The notes below the pieces were generated by a model. That model did not search any database. It worked only from the letters and a program-made list of their open reading frames with translations, and had not been told where the DNA came from. Shown here one piece after another: positions 8,504 to 15,658 of a stretch of 64,000 bases of DNA. A program made the translations under genes and the position numbers. Source of the DNA: Actinoplanes sp040639655 (GTDB lineage: Bacteria > Actinomycetota > Actinomycetes > Mycobacteriales > Micromonosporaceae); assembly GCF_040639655.1 (NCBI RefSeq), contig NZ_JBFAAI010000001.1, forward strand, positions 558,001 to 622,000, in the 5' to 3' direction. Each line of letters opens with the position of its first letter. Within the stretch, counting starts at the first letter, position 1.

Positions 8504-9280
8504 ATGGCCGACTTCACCGATTCGGTGTGGACCCGCCCCGCGCGGCCCCGCACCGGTCAGCCGACCCTCAGCCGGGAGCAGATCGTCCGCGCGGCAATCG
8601 AACTTCTCGACGCGGAGGGCGCTACGGGGCTGAGCATGCGTCGTCTCGGCGCCCGGCTCGGTTCTGGCGCCACCTCGCTCTACTGGCACGTCGCCACCAA
8701 GGACGACCTGCTCGAGCTGGCCGTCGACGAGGTGATGGGGGAGGTCTACGTGCCCGAGGTCGGAGACACGCCCTGGCGGGTCGGGGTCTCCGTGATGGCC
8801 AACGGGATGCGGGCCATGCTGCTGCGGCACCCGTGGGTGATCGGCCAGCTCGGCACACGGCCGACCATCGGGCCCAACGTGCTGCGGATGAGCAACCGCA
8901 GCGTGGCGCTGCTCTCCGCAGCCGGATTCAGCGGGCCCACGCTGTCACACGTGCATTCGCTGATCACCGCGCACGTGATCGGATCGACCACGACCGAGAC
9001 CGCTGTCGGGGCCGCCGTCCGCCGGGCCGGGAAGTCCGCCGCTGAGCTTAGGGAGTCGCTCCAGCCGTTCATGGACAAGACCGCTGAGCAGTACCCCGAG
9101 TACGCCCGGTGGAGGGAGGAGGACGGCGTCCGGGACATGGAACCCGAGCAGGTCTGGGATCAGAGCTTCGGCTTCGGGCTGGACCGTATTCTCGACGGTC
9201 TCGACCTCTGGCTGGCCCAGCAGCATGCGCGTACCGGCGACAGCGACCAGCAGCCGCCCGGCACCCCGCCGATCTCGTGA
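8504..9280 (+). CDS. TetR-family transcriptional regulator
   Basis: 258 aa. The N-terminal helix-turn-helix runs from LSREQIVRAAIELLDAEG to LYWHVATKDDLLELAV (roughly residues 24-75). The rest is helical and looks like the TetR C-terminal ligand-binding domain of the tetracycline-repressor type. It is divergent from the DHA2 exporter, so it most likely represses that gene and itself until a drug-like ligand binds. The stop codon lies inside a long terminator-like hairpin. Confidence 0.88.
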   Translation: MADFTDSVWTRPARPRTGQPTLSREQIVRAAIELLDAEGATGLSMRRLGARLGSGATSLYWHVATKDDLLELAVDEVMGEVYVPEVGDTPWRVGVSVMANGMRAMLLRHPWVIGQLGTRPTIGPNVLRMSNRSVALLSAAGFSGPTLSHVHSLITAHVIGSTTTETAVGAAVRRAGKSAAELRESLQPFMDKTAEQYPEYARWREEDGVRDMEPEQVWDQSFGFGLDRILDGLDLWLAQQHARTGDSDQQPPGTPPIS

Positions 9281-9312
9281 GTTTCGGGCGGGACGCCCCG
9301 CCCGAGACTCAC
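9277..9312. terminator. Long hairpin between convergent TetR and GNAT genes
   Basis: Sixteen-base arms (9277-9292 and 9297-9312) pair with one G-U wobble around a four-base loop; the TetR stop codon is in the left arm. No T-run follows, but the position between convergent genes suggests a bidirectional transcription stop. Confidence 0.6.
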
Positions 9313-9324
9313 AACTTGCCGCGG

Positions 9325-9378
9325 CCGGCAAGCTGCCGCAGCCCGGCAAGCTGCCGCAGCCCGGCAAGCTGCCGCAGC
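9325..9378. repeat. Three perfect 18-bp tandem repeats
   Basis: The unit CCGGCAAGCTGCCGCAGC occurs three times without a mismatch (9325-9342, 9343-9360, 9361-9378), just beyond the GNAT stop codon. Each unit contains a small dyad CGGCA-AGC-TGCCG, so the array can form a row of hairpins. It sits directly after the terminator-like hairpin. Confidence 0.85.
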
Positions 9379-9380
9379 CC

Positions 9381-9959
9381 TCAGGCTGCGGGATCGGTGG
9401 CCAGGCGGGCGTGTGCATGCATGTCGTGCCAGCCGTCGGCGTGGAGTGCCTCGCTTCGTTTGGTGCCCTCGGGGAGAAAGCCACAGCGCTGTGCCACCCG
9501 GCACGACGCAAGGTTGGCGGTGGAGTGGCTGAGTTCCAGTCGATGCAGCCCCAGCGTCTCGAACGACCAGGTGGTCAGCGCCGTCAAGGACCGCGGGGCC
9601 AGGCGCCGGCCACGGGCGTCCGGCAGGATCCAGTAGGAGATGGAGGCCAGGCCCTCGTCGAGGTCTATCCGGCGTAGACCGACCTGGCCGGCCACCGCAC
9701 CGTCGTCGACCACCGCCCAGGAGGCCGCAGTCTCCGCCTGCCAGCGTCGGGGCCACTGCTCGATCCAGTCCCGGGCCTCGGCGGCGGTGACACTACGGGT
9801 GTGCCACCGCTGGATAGCCGGATCGGTGAAGGCCGCCACCACCGCCTCGTGGTCGTCGGTGTGCCAGGGACGTAGCAACACGCCCTTCCCAGCGATCTCC
9901 GGCTGGTTGATCGAGGTGAGAGAACCCGCGGGCAGCGCGGGCGTCACGAGCGAGGGCAC
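9381..9959 (-). CDS. GNAT N-acetyltransferase, RimJ/RimL-like
   Basis: 192 aa. The sequence has the RimJ/RimL pattern: GVLLRPWHTDDHEAVVAAF near the N-terminus, ISYWILPDARGRRLAPRSL for the acetyl-CoA loop (a variant of R/Q-x-x-G-x-G/A), and LHRLELSHSTANLASCRVAQ followed by a GF.PEG.KR.. end. Such enzymes acetylate protein N-termini or small amines; the target is unknown. It converges on the TetR gene. The upstream side holds a repeat-rich, apparently non-coding stretch. Confidence 0.8.
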   Translation of the reverse strand: MPSLVTPALPAGSLTSINQPEIAGKGVLLRPWHTDDHEAVVAAFTDPAIQRWHTRSVTAAEARDWIEQWPRRWQAETAASWAVVDDGAVAGQVGLRRIDLDEGLASISYWILPDARGRRLAPRSLTALTTWSFETLGLHRLELSHSTANLASCRVAQRCGFLPEGTKRSEALHADGWHDMHAHARLATDPAA

Positions 9960-10042
9960 CTCGCGACTCTAGGCCGTTCCCTGGTCCGGCGAAAACGCGC
10001 CGCGGTGCCGGCGGGCCGAGACGAAGAGGGACTGCCGGCGGC

Positions 10043-10137
10043 CAAGGCGAAGAGGCGAACCGGGAGCGAAGAGGTGGGCCGGAGGCGAGGAGGCGGGTCG
10101 GAGGCGAGGAGGCGGGCCGGGATCGAAGAGGCGAGCC
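10043..10137. repeat. Five imperfect 19-bp tandem repeats in a non-coding gap
   Basis: Five consecutive 19-base units (10043, 10062, 10081, 10100 and 10119) follow a GGxGCGAAGAGGCGGGCC-like consensus; units three and four differ at one base. They lie in the 289-base gap 9960-10248 between the GNAT start and the sdhB stop. Open frames across them give only Arg/Ser/Pro-rich low complexity, so I regard the stretch as non-coding. Confidence 0.75.
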
Positions 10138-10193
10138 GAGCCGAAGGAGCCGCCGCCGGTAGGACGGCGGCAGGGCATTCGCTACAGAGAAAG

Positions 10194-10234
10194 ACGGAAC
10201 GCTCCACCCGTACAAGAAGGGTGAAGCGTTCCGT
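10194..10234 (-). terminator. Rho-independent terminator of the sdh operon
   Basis: Sixteen-base arms (10194-10209 and 10219-10234) with one G-U pair flank a nine-base loop. On the minus strand the stem is followed by CTTTCTCT, a fair U-rich tail. It lies 15 bases beyond the sdhB stop and should end the sdhCAB transcript. Confidence 0.8.
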
Positions 10235-10248
10235 TTGCGGCAGAACGG

Positions 10249-11238
10249 CTAGTGGCCGACGGGCCGGTCCGGGTCGGGGTGCTGGTATGTGACCTGCTCG
10301 GGCGGCAGCGGGAAGCTGACGTCCTCGCCGAAGGGGGACATGCCGCCCTGCTGGGGTGCCAGGAGTTCGGCGACGTCCATGCGGCCGTCGGGGCCGGTCG
10401 GGGCGGTTTCCGGTGGGCGGACGCTCGAGTTCGGGACGCCGCCGGAGGTGCCGGCGACGCCGACCGTCGAGCTGGGGGCCATGTTCTCGAGCTGATCGCG
10501 CCGGAAGATCTTGCGGCCGAGCCAGACCAGGGGGTCGTAGCGCCGGTCGACCACACGTTCCTTCATCGGGATGATCGCGTTGTCAGTGATCTTGATGTGT
10601 TCCGGGCAGACCTCGGTGCAGCACTTGGTGATGTTGCAGAGGCCGAGGCCCTGGCTGGCCTGTGCGTACTCTTTCCGGTCCTCGAGTGAGTCGAGCGGAT
10701 GCATGTCCAGCTCGGCGGCGCGGATGAAGTAGCGCGGGCCGGAGAAGGCCGGCTTGTTCTCGTCGTGGTCGCGGATCACGTGGCAGGTGTTCTGGCAGAG
10801 GAAGCACTCGATGCACTTCCGGAACTCCTGGCTGCGTTCCACGTCGACCTGCTGCATCCGGTACTCGCCGGGGGCGACGCCGGGCGGCGGGGCGAACGCG
10901 GGTGTCTCCCGTGCCTTCTCGTAGTTGAAGGACACATCGGTGACCAGGTCACGGATCACCGGGAAGGTCCGGATCGGGGTGATCGTGATGGTCTCGTTCG
11001 CTTCGAACGTCGACATCCGGGTCATGCAGCCGAGTCGCGGCTTGCCGTTGATCTCCATCGAGCACGAGCCGCACTTGCCGGCCTTGCAGTTCCACCGGCA
11101 GGCCAGGTCGGGGGTCTCGGTGGCCTGCAGCCGGTGGATGATGTCGAGGACCACCTCGCCCTCGTTCACCTCGACGTCGAAGTCGCGCAGGTCGCCGCCC
11201 GACGCGTCGCCGCGCCAGACACGGAAGTGGCGTTTCAC
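10249..11238 (-). CDS. sdhB: Succinate dehydrogenase iron-sulfur subunit
   Basis: 329 aa. The [2Fe-2S] ligands are Cys51, Cys56, Cys59 and Cys71. Two further cysteine groups (CIECFLCQNTC and CNITKCCTEVC) bind the [4Fe-4S] and [3Fe-4S] clusters. The protein passes electrons from SdhA to the membrane quinone site. It is about 80 residues longer than a typical actinobacterial SdhB near 250 aa; the extra is a Pro/Gly-rich, probably disordered C-terminal tail after about residue 250. The start overlaps the sdhA stop (ATGA). Confidence 0.93.
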   Translation of the reverse strand: MKRHFRVWRGDASGGDLRDFDVEVNEGEVVLDIIHRLQATETPDLACRWNCKAGKCGSCSMEINGKPRLGCMTRMSTFEANETITITPIRTFPVIRDLVTDVSFNYEKARETPAFAPPPGVAPGEYRMQQVDVERSQEFRKCIECFLCQNTCHVIRDHDENKPAFSGPRYFIRAAELDMHPLDSLEDRKEYAQASQGLGLCNITKCCTEVCPEHIKITDNAIIPMKERVVDRRYDPLVWLGRKIFRRDQLENMAPSSTVGVAGTSGGVPNSSVRPPETAPTGPDGRMDVAELLAPQQGGMSPFGEDVSFPLPPEQVTYQHPDPDRPVGH

Positions 11239-13130
11239 TCTGCCTCCACCTCGGCCAGTTCCTCATCGGTCAGGTATTTCGCCAGCTCGCTGCGCTCGAA
11301 CAGGTTGAACAGCTCCTCGCGCATGCGCGGCACCGGCTTGCGTTCCAGGTGCACCTCGCCGGTCTCCTCGAGCGAGCAGACCAGGTTGATGCGCCGCCAT
11401 TCGGGGCTCATCTTCGGGAAGTCCTCGCGGGTGTGACCGCCGCGCGACTCCTCCCGTTCGAGGGCCGCCTTGGCCGTGCACTCCGAGACGACGAGCATGT
11501 TGCGCAGGTCGATGGCGAGATGCCAGCCCGGGTTGTACCGCCGCCCGCCGGCCGCGCTGACGTTCGCGACACGTACCCGCAGCTCCTGCAGGCGCTTGAG
11601 CGCGTCACTCAGCTCGCCCTCGCGCCGGATGATGCCGACGAGGTCACCCATGACTGCCTGAAGATCCTGCTGCAGCGTGTACGGATTCTCGCCCCCTTCA
11701 CGGACCAGCGGAGCGAGGGCCACCTCGACGGCACTGGCCACGTCGACCTTCGACGGCTTCGGGCGTACGCCCAGTGCCTCCACGTAGGCGGCCGCGTGCT
11801 CACCCGCCCGCTTGCCGAAGACCAGCAGGTCGGAGAGCGAGTTGCCGCCGAGCCGGTTGGACCCGTGCATGCCGCCGGACACCTCGCCGGCCGCGAACAG
11901 GCCCTGCACCGTGCCGAACGCCGCGGCGCTGTCCGGGTCGACCTCGACGCCGCCCATCACGTAGTGGCAGGTCGGGCCGACCTCCATCGGCTCCTTGGTG
12001 ATGTCGACGTCGGCCAGCTCCTTGAACTGGTGATGCATCGACGGCAGCCGCCGGATGATCTGCTCGGCCGGCATCCGGCTCGCGATGTCCAGGAACACCC
12101 CACCGGCGGGGCTGCCACGACCCGCTTTGACCTCGCTGTTGATGGCCCGGGCCACCTCGTCGCGGGGCAGCAGCTCGGGTGGGCGCCGGTTGTTGTCGGC
12201 GTCGGTGTACCAGCGGTCGGCCTCCTCCTCCGTCTCCGCGTACTGCTTGCGGAAGACATCGGGGACGTAGTCGAACATGAACCGCTTGCCCTCGGAGTTG
12301 CGCAGCACCCCGCCGTCACCACGGACCGACTCGGTGACCAGGATGCCCTTCACGCTGGGCGGCCAGACCATGCCGGTCGGGTGGAACTGCAGGAACTCCA
12401 TGTTGATCAGGGTCGCTCCGGCGCGCAGGGCCAGCGCGTGGCCGTCGCCGGTGTACTCCCAGGAGTTCGAGGTGACCTTGTAGCTGCGGCCGACGCCGCC
12501 GGTGGCCAGCACCACGGCCGGCGCCTCGAAGAGGACGAACTCGCCGGACTCCCGGTAGTAACCGAAAGCCCCGGCCACCCGGTCGCCGTCGAGCAGCAGG
12601 TCGGTGATCGTCGTCTCCTGGAAGACCCGGATCCGGGAGTCGTAGCTGCCGGTCTCCGCGAAGTCCTCCTGCTGCAGCGACACGATCTTCTGCTGCAGGG
12701 TACGGATCAGTTCCAGTCCGGTCCGGTCGCCGACGTGGGCGAGGCGCGGGTACTCGTGGCCACCGAAGTTGCGCTGCGAGATCTTGCCGTCCTTGGTCCG
12801 GTCGAAGAGCGCGCCGTACGTCTCCAGCTCCCAGATCCGTTCCGGCGCCTCTTTGGCGTGCAGTTCGGCCATCCGGAAGTTGTTCAGGAACTTGCCGCCC
12901 CGCATGGTGTCCCGGAAGTGCACCATCCAGTTGTCTTTGCTGTTCACGTTGCCCATGGCAGCCGCGGCGCCGCCCTCGGCCATCACCGTGTGCGCCTTGC
13001 CGAACAGCGACTTCGAGATGATCGCGGTGCGTTTGCCGGCGAGCCGGGCCTCGATCGCCGCGCGCAGGCCGGCGCCACCGGCCCCGATCACGACGACGTC
13101 GTACAGGTGTCGTTCGATCGTGGTGCTCAT
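11235..13130 (-). CDS. sdhA: Succinate dehydrogenase/fumarate reductase flavoprotein subunit
   Basis: 631 aa, close to the mycobacterial Sdh1 flavoprotein. The FAD motif VVVIGAGGAGLRAAIEA is near residue 12, and the FAD-attachment region KSLFGKAHTVMAEGGAAAA follows. HPTG near residue 250 and the GGMHGSNRLGGNSL segment near 415 belong to the active site and flavin domain. It oxidises succinate to fumarate. Its ATG overlaps the stop of a 26-codon ORF, which carries the good ribosome site. The gene order C-A-B matches Sdh1-type operons. Confidence 0.95.
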   Translation of the reverse strand: MSTTIERHLYDVVVIGAGGAGLRAAIEARLAGKRTAIISKSLFGKAHTVMAEGGAAAAMGNVNSKDNWMVHFRDTMRGGKFLNNFRMAELHAKEAPERIWELETYGALFDRTKDGKISQRNFGGHEYPRLAHVGDRTGLELIRTLQQKIVSLQQEDFAETGSYDSRIRVFQETTITDLLLDGDRVAGAFGYYRESGEFVLFEAPAVVLATGGVGRSYKVTSNSWEYTGDGHALALRAGATLINMEFLQFHPTGMVWPPSVKGILVTESVRGDGGVLRNSEGKRFMFDYVPDVFRKQYAETEEEADRWYTDADNNRRPPELLPRDEVARAINSEVKAGRGSPAGGVFLDIASRMPAEQIIRRLPSMHHQFKELADVDITKEPMEVGPTCHYVMGGVEVDPDSAAAFGTVQGLFAAGEVSGGMHGSNRLGGNSLSDLLVFGKRAGEHAAAYVEALGVRPKPSKVDVASAVEVALAPLVREGGENPYTLQQDLQAVMGDLVGIIRREGELSDALKRLQELRVRVANVSAAGGRRYNPGWHLAIDLRNMLVVSECTAKAALEREESRGGHTREDFPKMSPEWRRINLVCSLEETGEVHLERKPVPRMREELFNLFERSELAKYLTDEELAEVEAE

Positions 13131-13207
13131 CGCTCCGCCTCTGCTGCGCTCCGGCTGCGCGACGAGGGTTCGGCGCCGCCTGATGATTCGCTCGCGAACT
13201 CGCTCAT
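13127..13207 (-). CDS. 26-codon ORF coupled to sdhA
   Basis: A Ser/Ala/Glu/Arg-rich 26-residue frame starts ATG at 13207 behind GAGGAGG, and its TGA overlaps the sdhA ATG. It fills almost the entire 87-base gap between sdhC and sdhA. The sdhA start has no comparable ribosome site of its own, so coupled initiation is likely. No domain is recognisable; part of the DNA (AGCGCAGCAGAGGCGGAGC) looks like a short GC-rich repeat motif, so it may be a mobile intergenic repeat that happens to be open. Confidence 0.45.
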   Translation of the reverse strand: MSEFASESSGGAEPSSRSRSAAEAER

Positions 13208-13217
13208 TGCCGCCTCC

Positions 13218-14009
13218 TCAGTTGATGATGCGCAGGTCGTTGAACCAGTCGGCGGCGAGACCCATGATGTAGAAATCGGTCAGTGCCAGGGTGCCGAGCG
13301 TGATCCAGGCCAGCTGCATGTGGCGGGTGTTGAGCTTGGACACGAAGGTCCAGAACCGGTAACGGACCGGGTGCTTGGAGAAGTGCTTCAGCCGGCCACC
13401 GGCGATGTGCCTGCAGGAGTGACAGGACAGGGTGTACGCCCACAGCATGATCACGTTGATCCAGAGGATCACGTTGCCGAGGCCGAGCCCGGTGCTCTGC
13501 GCCACGACCGCGTCCCAGGTGTTGATCACTGAGATGATCACGGCGGCGTAGAACGCGTACCGGTGGGCGTTCTGGAAGATCAGCGGGAAGCGGGTCTCAC
13601 CGGAGTAGGTCTTGTGCCCGTCCGGGACCGCGCACGCCGGCGGCGACAGCCAGAACGCCCGGTAGTACGCCTTCCGGTAGTAGTAGCACGTCAACCGGAA
13701 GAGCAGCAGGAACGGCAGCGTGAACGCCGCCTCCGGGATGAGGAAGAAGTTCGGCAGCGGAGTGCCGAACATCGCCGCCTCACCGCAGCGATCGGTGATG
13801 CAGGGCGAATAGAACGGAGTCAGATAGTGGTACTCCGGTACGAAGAAATTCGAGTGCATGAACACCCGGACGGTGGCGTAGGTGACCCACGCGCCCAGGC
13901 CGATAAAGGTCACCAGAGGCGCAAGCCACCACCGGTCGGTACGCAAGGTCCGCGCCGCGATCGCCGCGCGCGCCTTGCCGCCGCCCGGCGTCGTTGCCGT
14001 CGTCGTCAT
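13218..14009 (-). CDS. sdhC: Succinate dehydrogenase cytochrome b/membrane anchor subunit
   Basis: 263 aa from the ATG at 14009, which has AGGGAGA upstream; an open frame from 14111 has no ribosome site. About five hydrophobic helices are visible, with several conserved histidines (NAHRYAFYAAVI, CHSCRHIAGG, HMQLAWITL) able to hold heme. It anchors SdhAB and reduces quinone. A single fused membrane subunit with no sdhD fits the Sdh1-type (Rv0249c-like) complex. First gene of the sdhCAB operon. Confidence 0.88.
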   Translation of the reverse strand: MTTTATTPGGGKARAAIAARTLRTDRWWLAPLVTFIGLGAWVTYATVRVFMHSNFFVPEYHYLTPFYSPCITDRCGEAAMFGTPLPNFFLIPEAAFTLPFLLLFRLTCYYYRKAYYRAFWLSPPACAVPDGHKTYSGETRFPLIFQNAHRYAFYAAVIISVINTWDAVVAQSTGLGLGNVILWINVIMLWAYTLSCHSCRHIAGGRLKHFSKHPVRYRFWTFVSKLNTRHMQLAWITLGTLALTDFYIMGLAADWFNDLRIIN

Positions 14010-14062
14010 TCCATCTCCCTGACAGTGCCGTGTGCAGGGTCGCGATACGACGTGGTCAAGGC

Positions 14063-14110
14063 ACAGTGATGCCCCACTCCGCCGTCGCGTCACGACAGTG
14101 ATGTGGGGCA
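14063..14110 (-). promoter_or_regulatory. Repeats in the sdh upstream region
   Basis: The gap 14010-14200 upstream of sdhC holds two exact copies of ACAGTGATG (14063-14071 and 14095-14103), spaced 32 bases apart (three helical turns), and an inverted pair TGCCCCAC (14070-14077)/GTGGGGCA (14103-14110). A possible -35 box TTGACC lies at 14059-14054, but no convincing -10 follows. These could be regulator half-sites for the sdh promoter. Confidence 0.4.
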
Positions 14111-14200
14111 CACGTTACGCCGAAGGTCTGACTCTTTGCGGACTGGGTCACAAAAACATCATCCCGACGCGCAGAGATCATCGCCAATGGAGTACTTGAT

Positions 14201-15658
14201 CTATCCCGAGGCGTTGCCCGTGACGTTCCACCCGGCCAGGTGCAGGGCCGGAGCGGCGTAGCGGGCCCGGCCCCACGACTCCGGCAGCAACACCGTCTCG
14301 GCGCCGATCCCGAGCACCCGGCCGGGGCCGAGCGCCCGCGGATAGGACTGGGTGAACCGGACGTTGCTCACCGCCGAGACGATCTCGCCGTCCTCCACGA
14401 GCCAGACCCCGTTGCGGGTCAGGCCGGTGATCACGAGCGTTTTCGGATCGAGCACCCGGGTGTACCAGAGATCGGTGATCAGCAGGCCGCGGCGCATCCC
14501 GGCGACCAGCGGGCGAGCGGAACCGGCGATCGATCCGGTGCCTCCGGTCCCCGGCCCGGAGCCCGGCAGGGGAGCGGCCTCCAGGCGTACGTGCGTGGCG
14601 CGCGGCCCCCACGAGCGGGACACCGGCGACGCGTGCCCGGTCGACTCGGCGCCGGCCAGCGCGGCGGACGTGCGGTCGTGGGTCACCGCGGTCGTCACCC
14701 CGTCCCGGACCAGCACCAGCGTGCGGCGTGGCGTGCCCTCGTCGTCGAACGGCAGGTCGGCGGCCGGCTCCTCGCGGCTGCCGAGCGGCTCGTCCACGAT
14801 CGTCACCGACGGGTCGAACTGCTCCTTGCCCAGCTCGGCGAAGCTCTGCTGCTGGTGGTGGGCCTTGCCGTCGAACCCGAAGACCGCCAGGTTCTCCAGC
14901 ACGTCACGGACCGCGTCCGGCTCGAGGACCACCTCGTAGTCGCCGGGCGGGAGCTCCACCGGCCCGCGGGCGGCCCGTGCCTTGGCCGCGGCCCGGGCGC
15001 CGAGCACCGCGCCGTCCAGATCGGCCAGCCGGGCGGCAGCCAGCCGGGCCACCCCGTCGGCCCCGTCACAGCGGGCGATGCCGTCCATCGCGGCCTCGGC
15101 CGTGCGGCCCTCGACCGCCTGGCCCGCGCTGTTGGCGAAGGCCGCCGACACATAGACCGTGCGGCAGTAACCGGCCGTCTCCAGCCCGCCGGCCGCCCGC
15201 ACGAAGTCGCCGACCCGCTCGGCCCGCTCGGCCGGATCTGCCCGCGCGGTCGCCTCGTCGAACCCGAACGCCAGGCCGGACCGTTCACCGGAACCCGGAT
15301 GGCCGGCCGACAACCGCAGGGGCGCCGGGGGTGCCAGGCCGGCCCAGGACCGGTCGACCGGAGACACCCGCACCGCGGCGAGTGTCCGCTCGACCAGCGC
15401 CCGCAGGCCGTCGGGGCTGGTCACGGTGGTGGAACCACCGGCTGTGCGGCCCTCGGCGTGCAACCGCAATCGGACCCCGGTCGCGGCCGAGGCCACGTTC
15501 TGATGGATCGTCGAGTTCGCGAACCGGGTCAGCGCCTCGGCGTCGTGCCGGACGTTCACCTCGGCCTCCGCCGACCGGCCGGCCAGTTCCCGGACGATCT
15601 CGATGACCCGGGCCGCCAGCTCCAGCTCGGCTCCGGCCCGTCCACCCTCGCCGCTCAT
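14201..15658 (-). CDS. tldE: TldE/PmbA-type protein of the TldD/TldE protease
   Basis: 485 aa from the ATG at 15658, which overlaps the tldD stop (ATGA). The frame is open further upstream but only as a shadow of tldD. The N-terminal region fits the TldD/PmbA fold (ALTRFANSTIHQNVASA), and the C-terminal half has the shared LVRDGVTTAVTHDRTSA and LVEDGEIV..VSNVRF segments. It lacks HExxxH, as expected for the non-catalytic TldE partner. TldD/TldE heterodimers degrade unfolded peptides and in some bacteria mature microcins or modified peptides. Confidence 0.87.
   Translation of the reverse strand: MSGEGGRAGAELELAARVIEIVRELAGRSAEAEVNVRHDAEALTRFANSTIHQNVASAATGVRLRLHAEGRTAGGSTTVTSPDGLRALVERTLAAVRVSPVDRSWAGLAPPAPLRLSAGHPGSGERSGLAFGFDEATARADPAERAERVGDFVRAAGGLETAGYCRTVYVSAAFANSAGQAVEGRTAEAAMDGIARCDGADGVARLAAARLADLDGAVLGARAAAKARAARGPVELPPGDYEVVLEPDAVRDVLENLAVFGFDGKAHHQQQSFAELGKEQFDPSVTIVDEPLGSREEPAADLPFDDEGTPRRTLVLVRDGVTTAVTHDRTSAALAGAESTGHASPVSRSWGPRATHVRLEAAPLPGSGPGTGGTGSIAGSARPLVAGMRRGLLITDLWYTRVLDPKTLVITGLTRNGVWLVEDGEIVSAVSNVRFTQSYPRALGPGRVLGIGAETVLLPESWGRARYAAPALHLAGWNVTGNASG

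Noticed and set aside
9325..9378. CRISPR-like array
   Set aside because: The 18-base units are directly adjacent with no spacers, and no cas gene is present.
9944..10207. Small minus-strand gene in the GNAT-sdhB gap
   Set aside because: Product is Ser/Arg/Pro low complexity read through the 19-bp repeats; no start signal.
11349..13532. 727-codon plus-strand frame opposite sdhA
   Set aside because: Antisense shadow of sdhA with biased composition and no recognisable motif.
14103..14160. CRP/GlxR-type site upstream of sdhC
   Set aside because: TGTG and CACA-like pieces are present, but spacing and symmetry do not fit the consensus.
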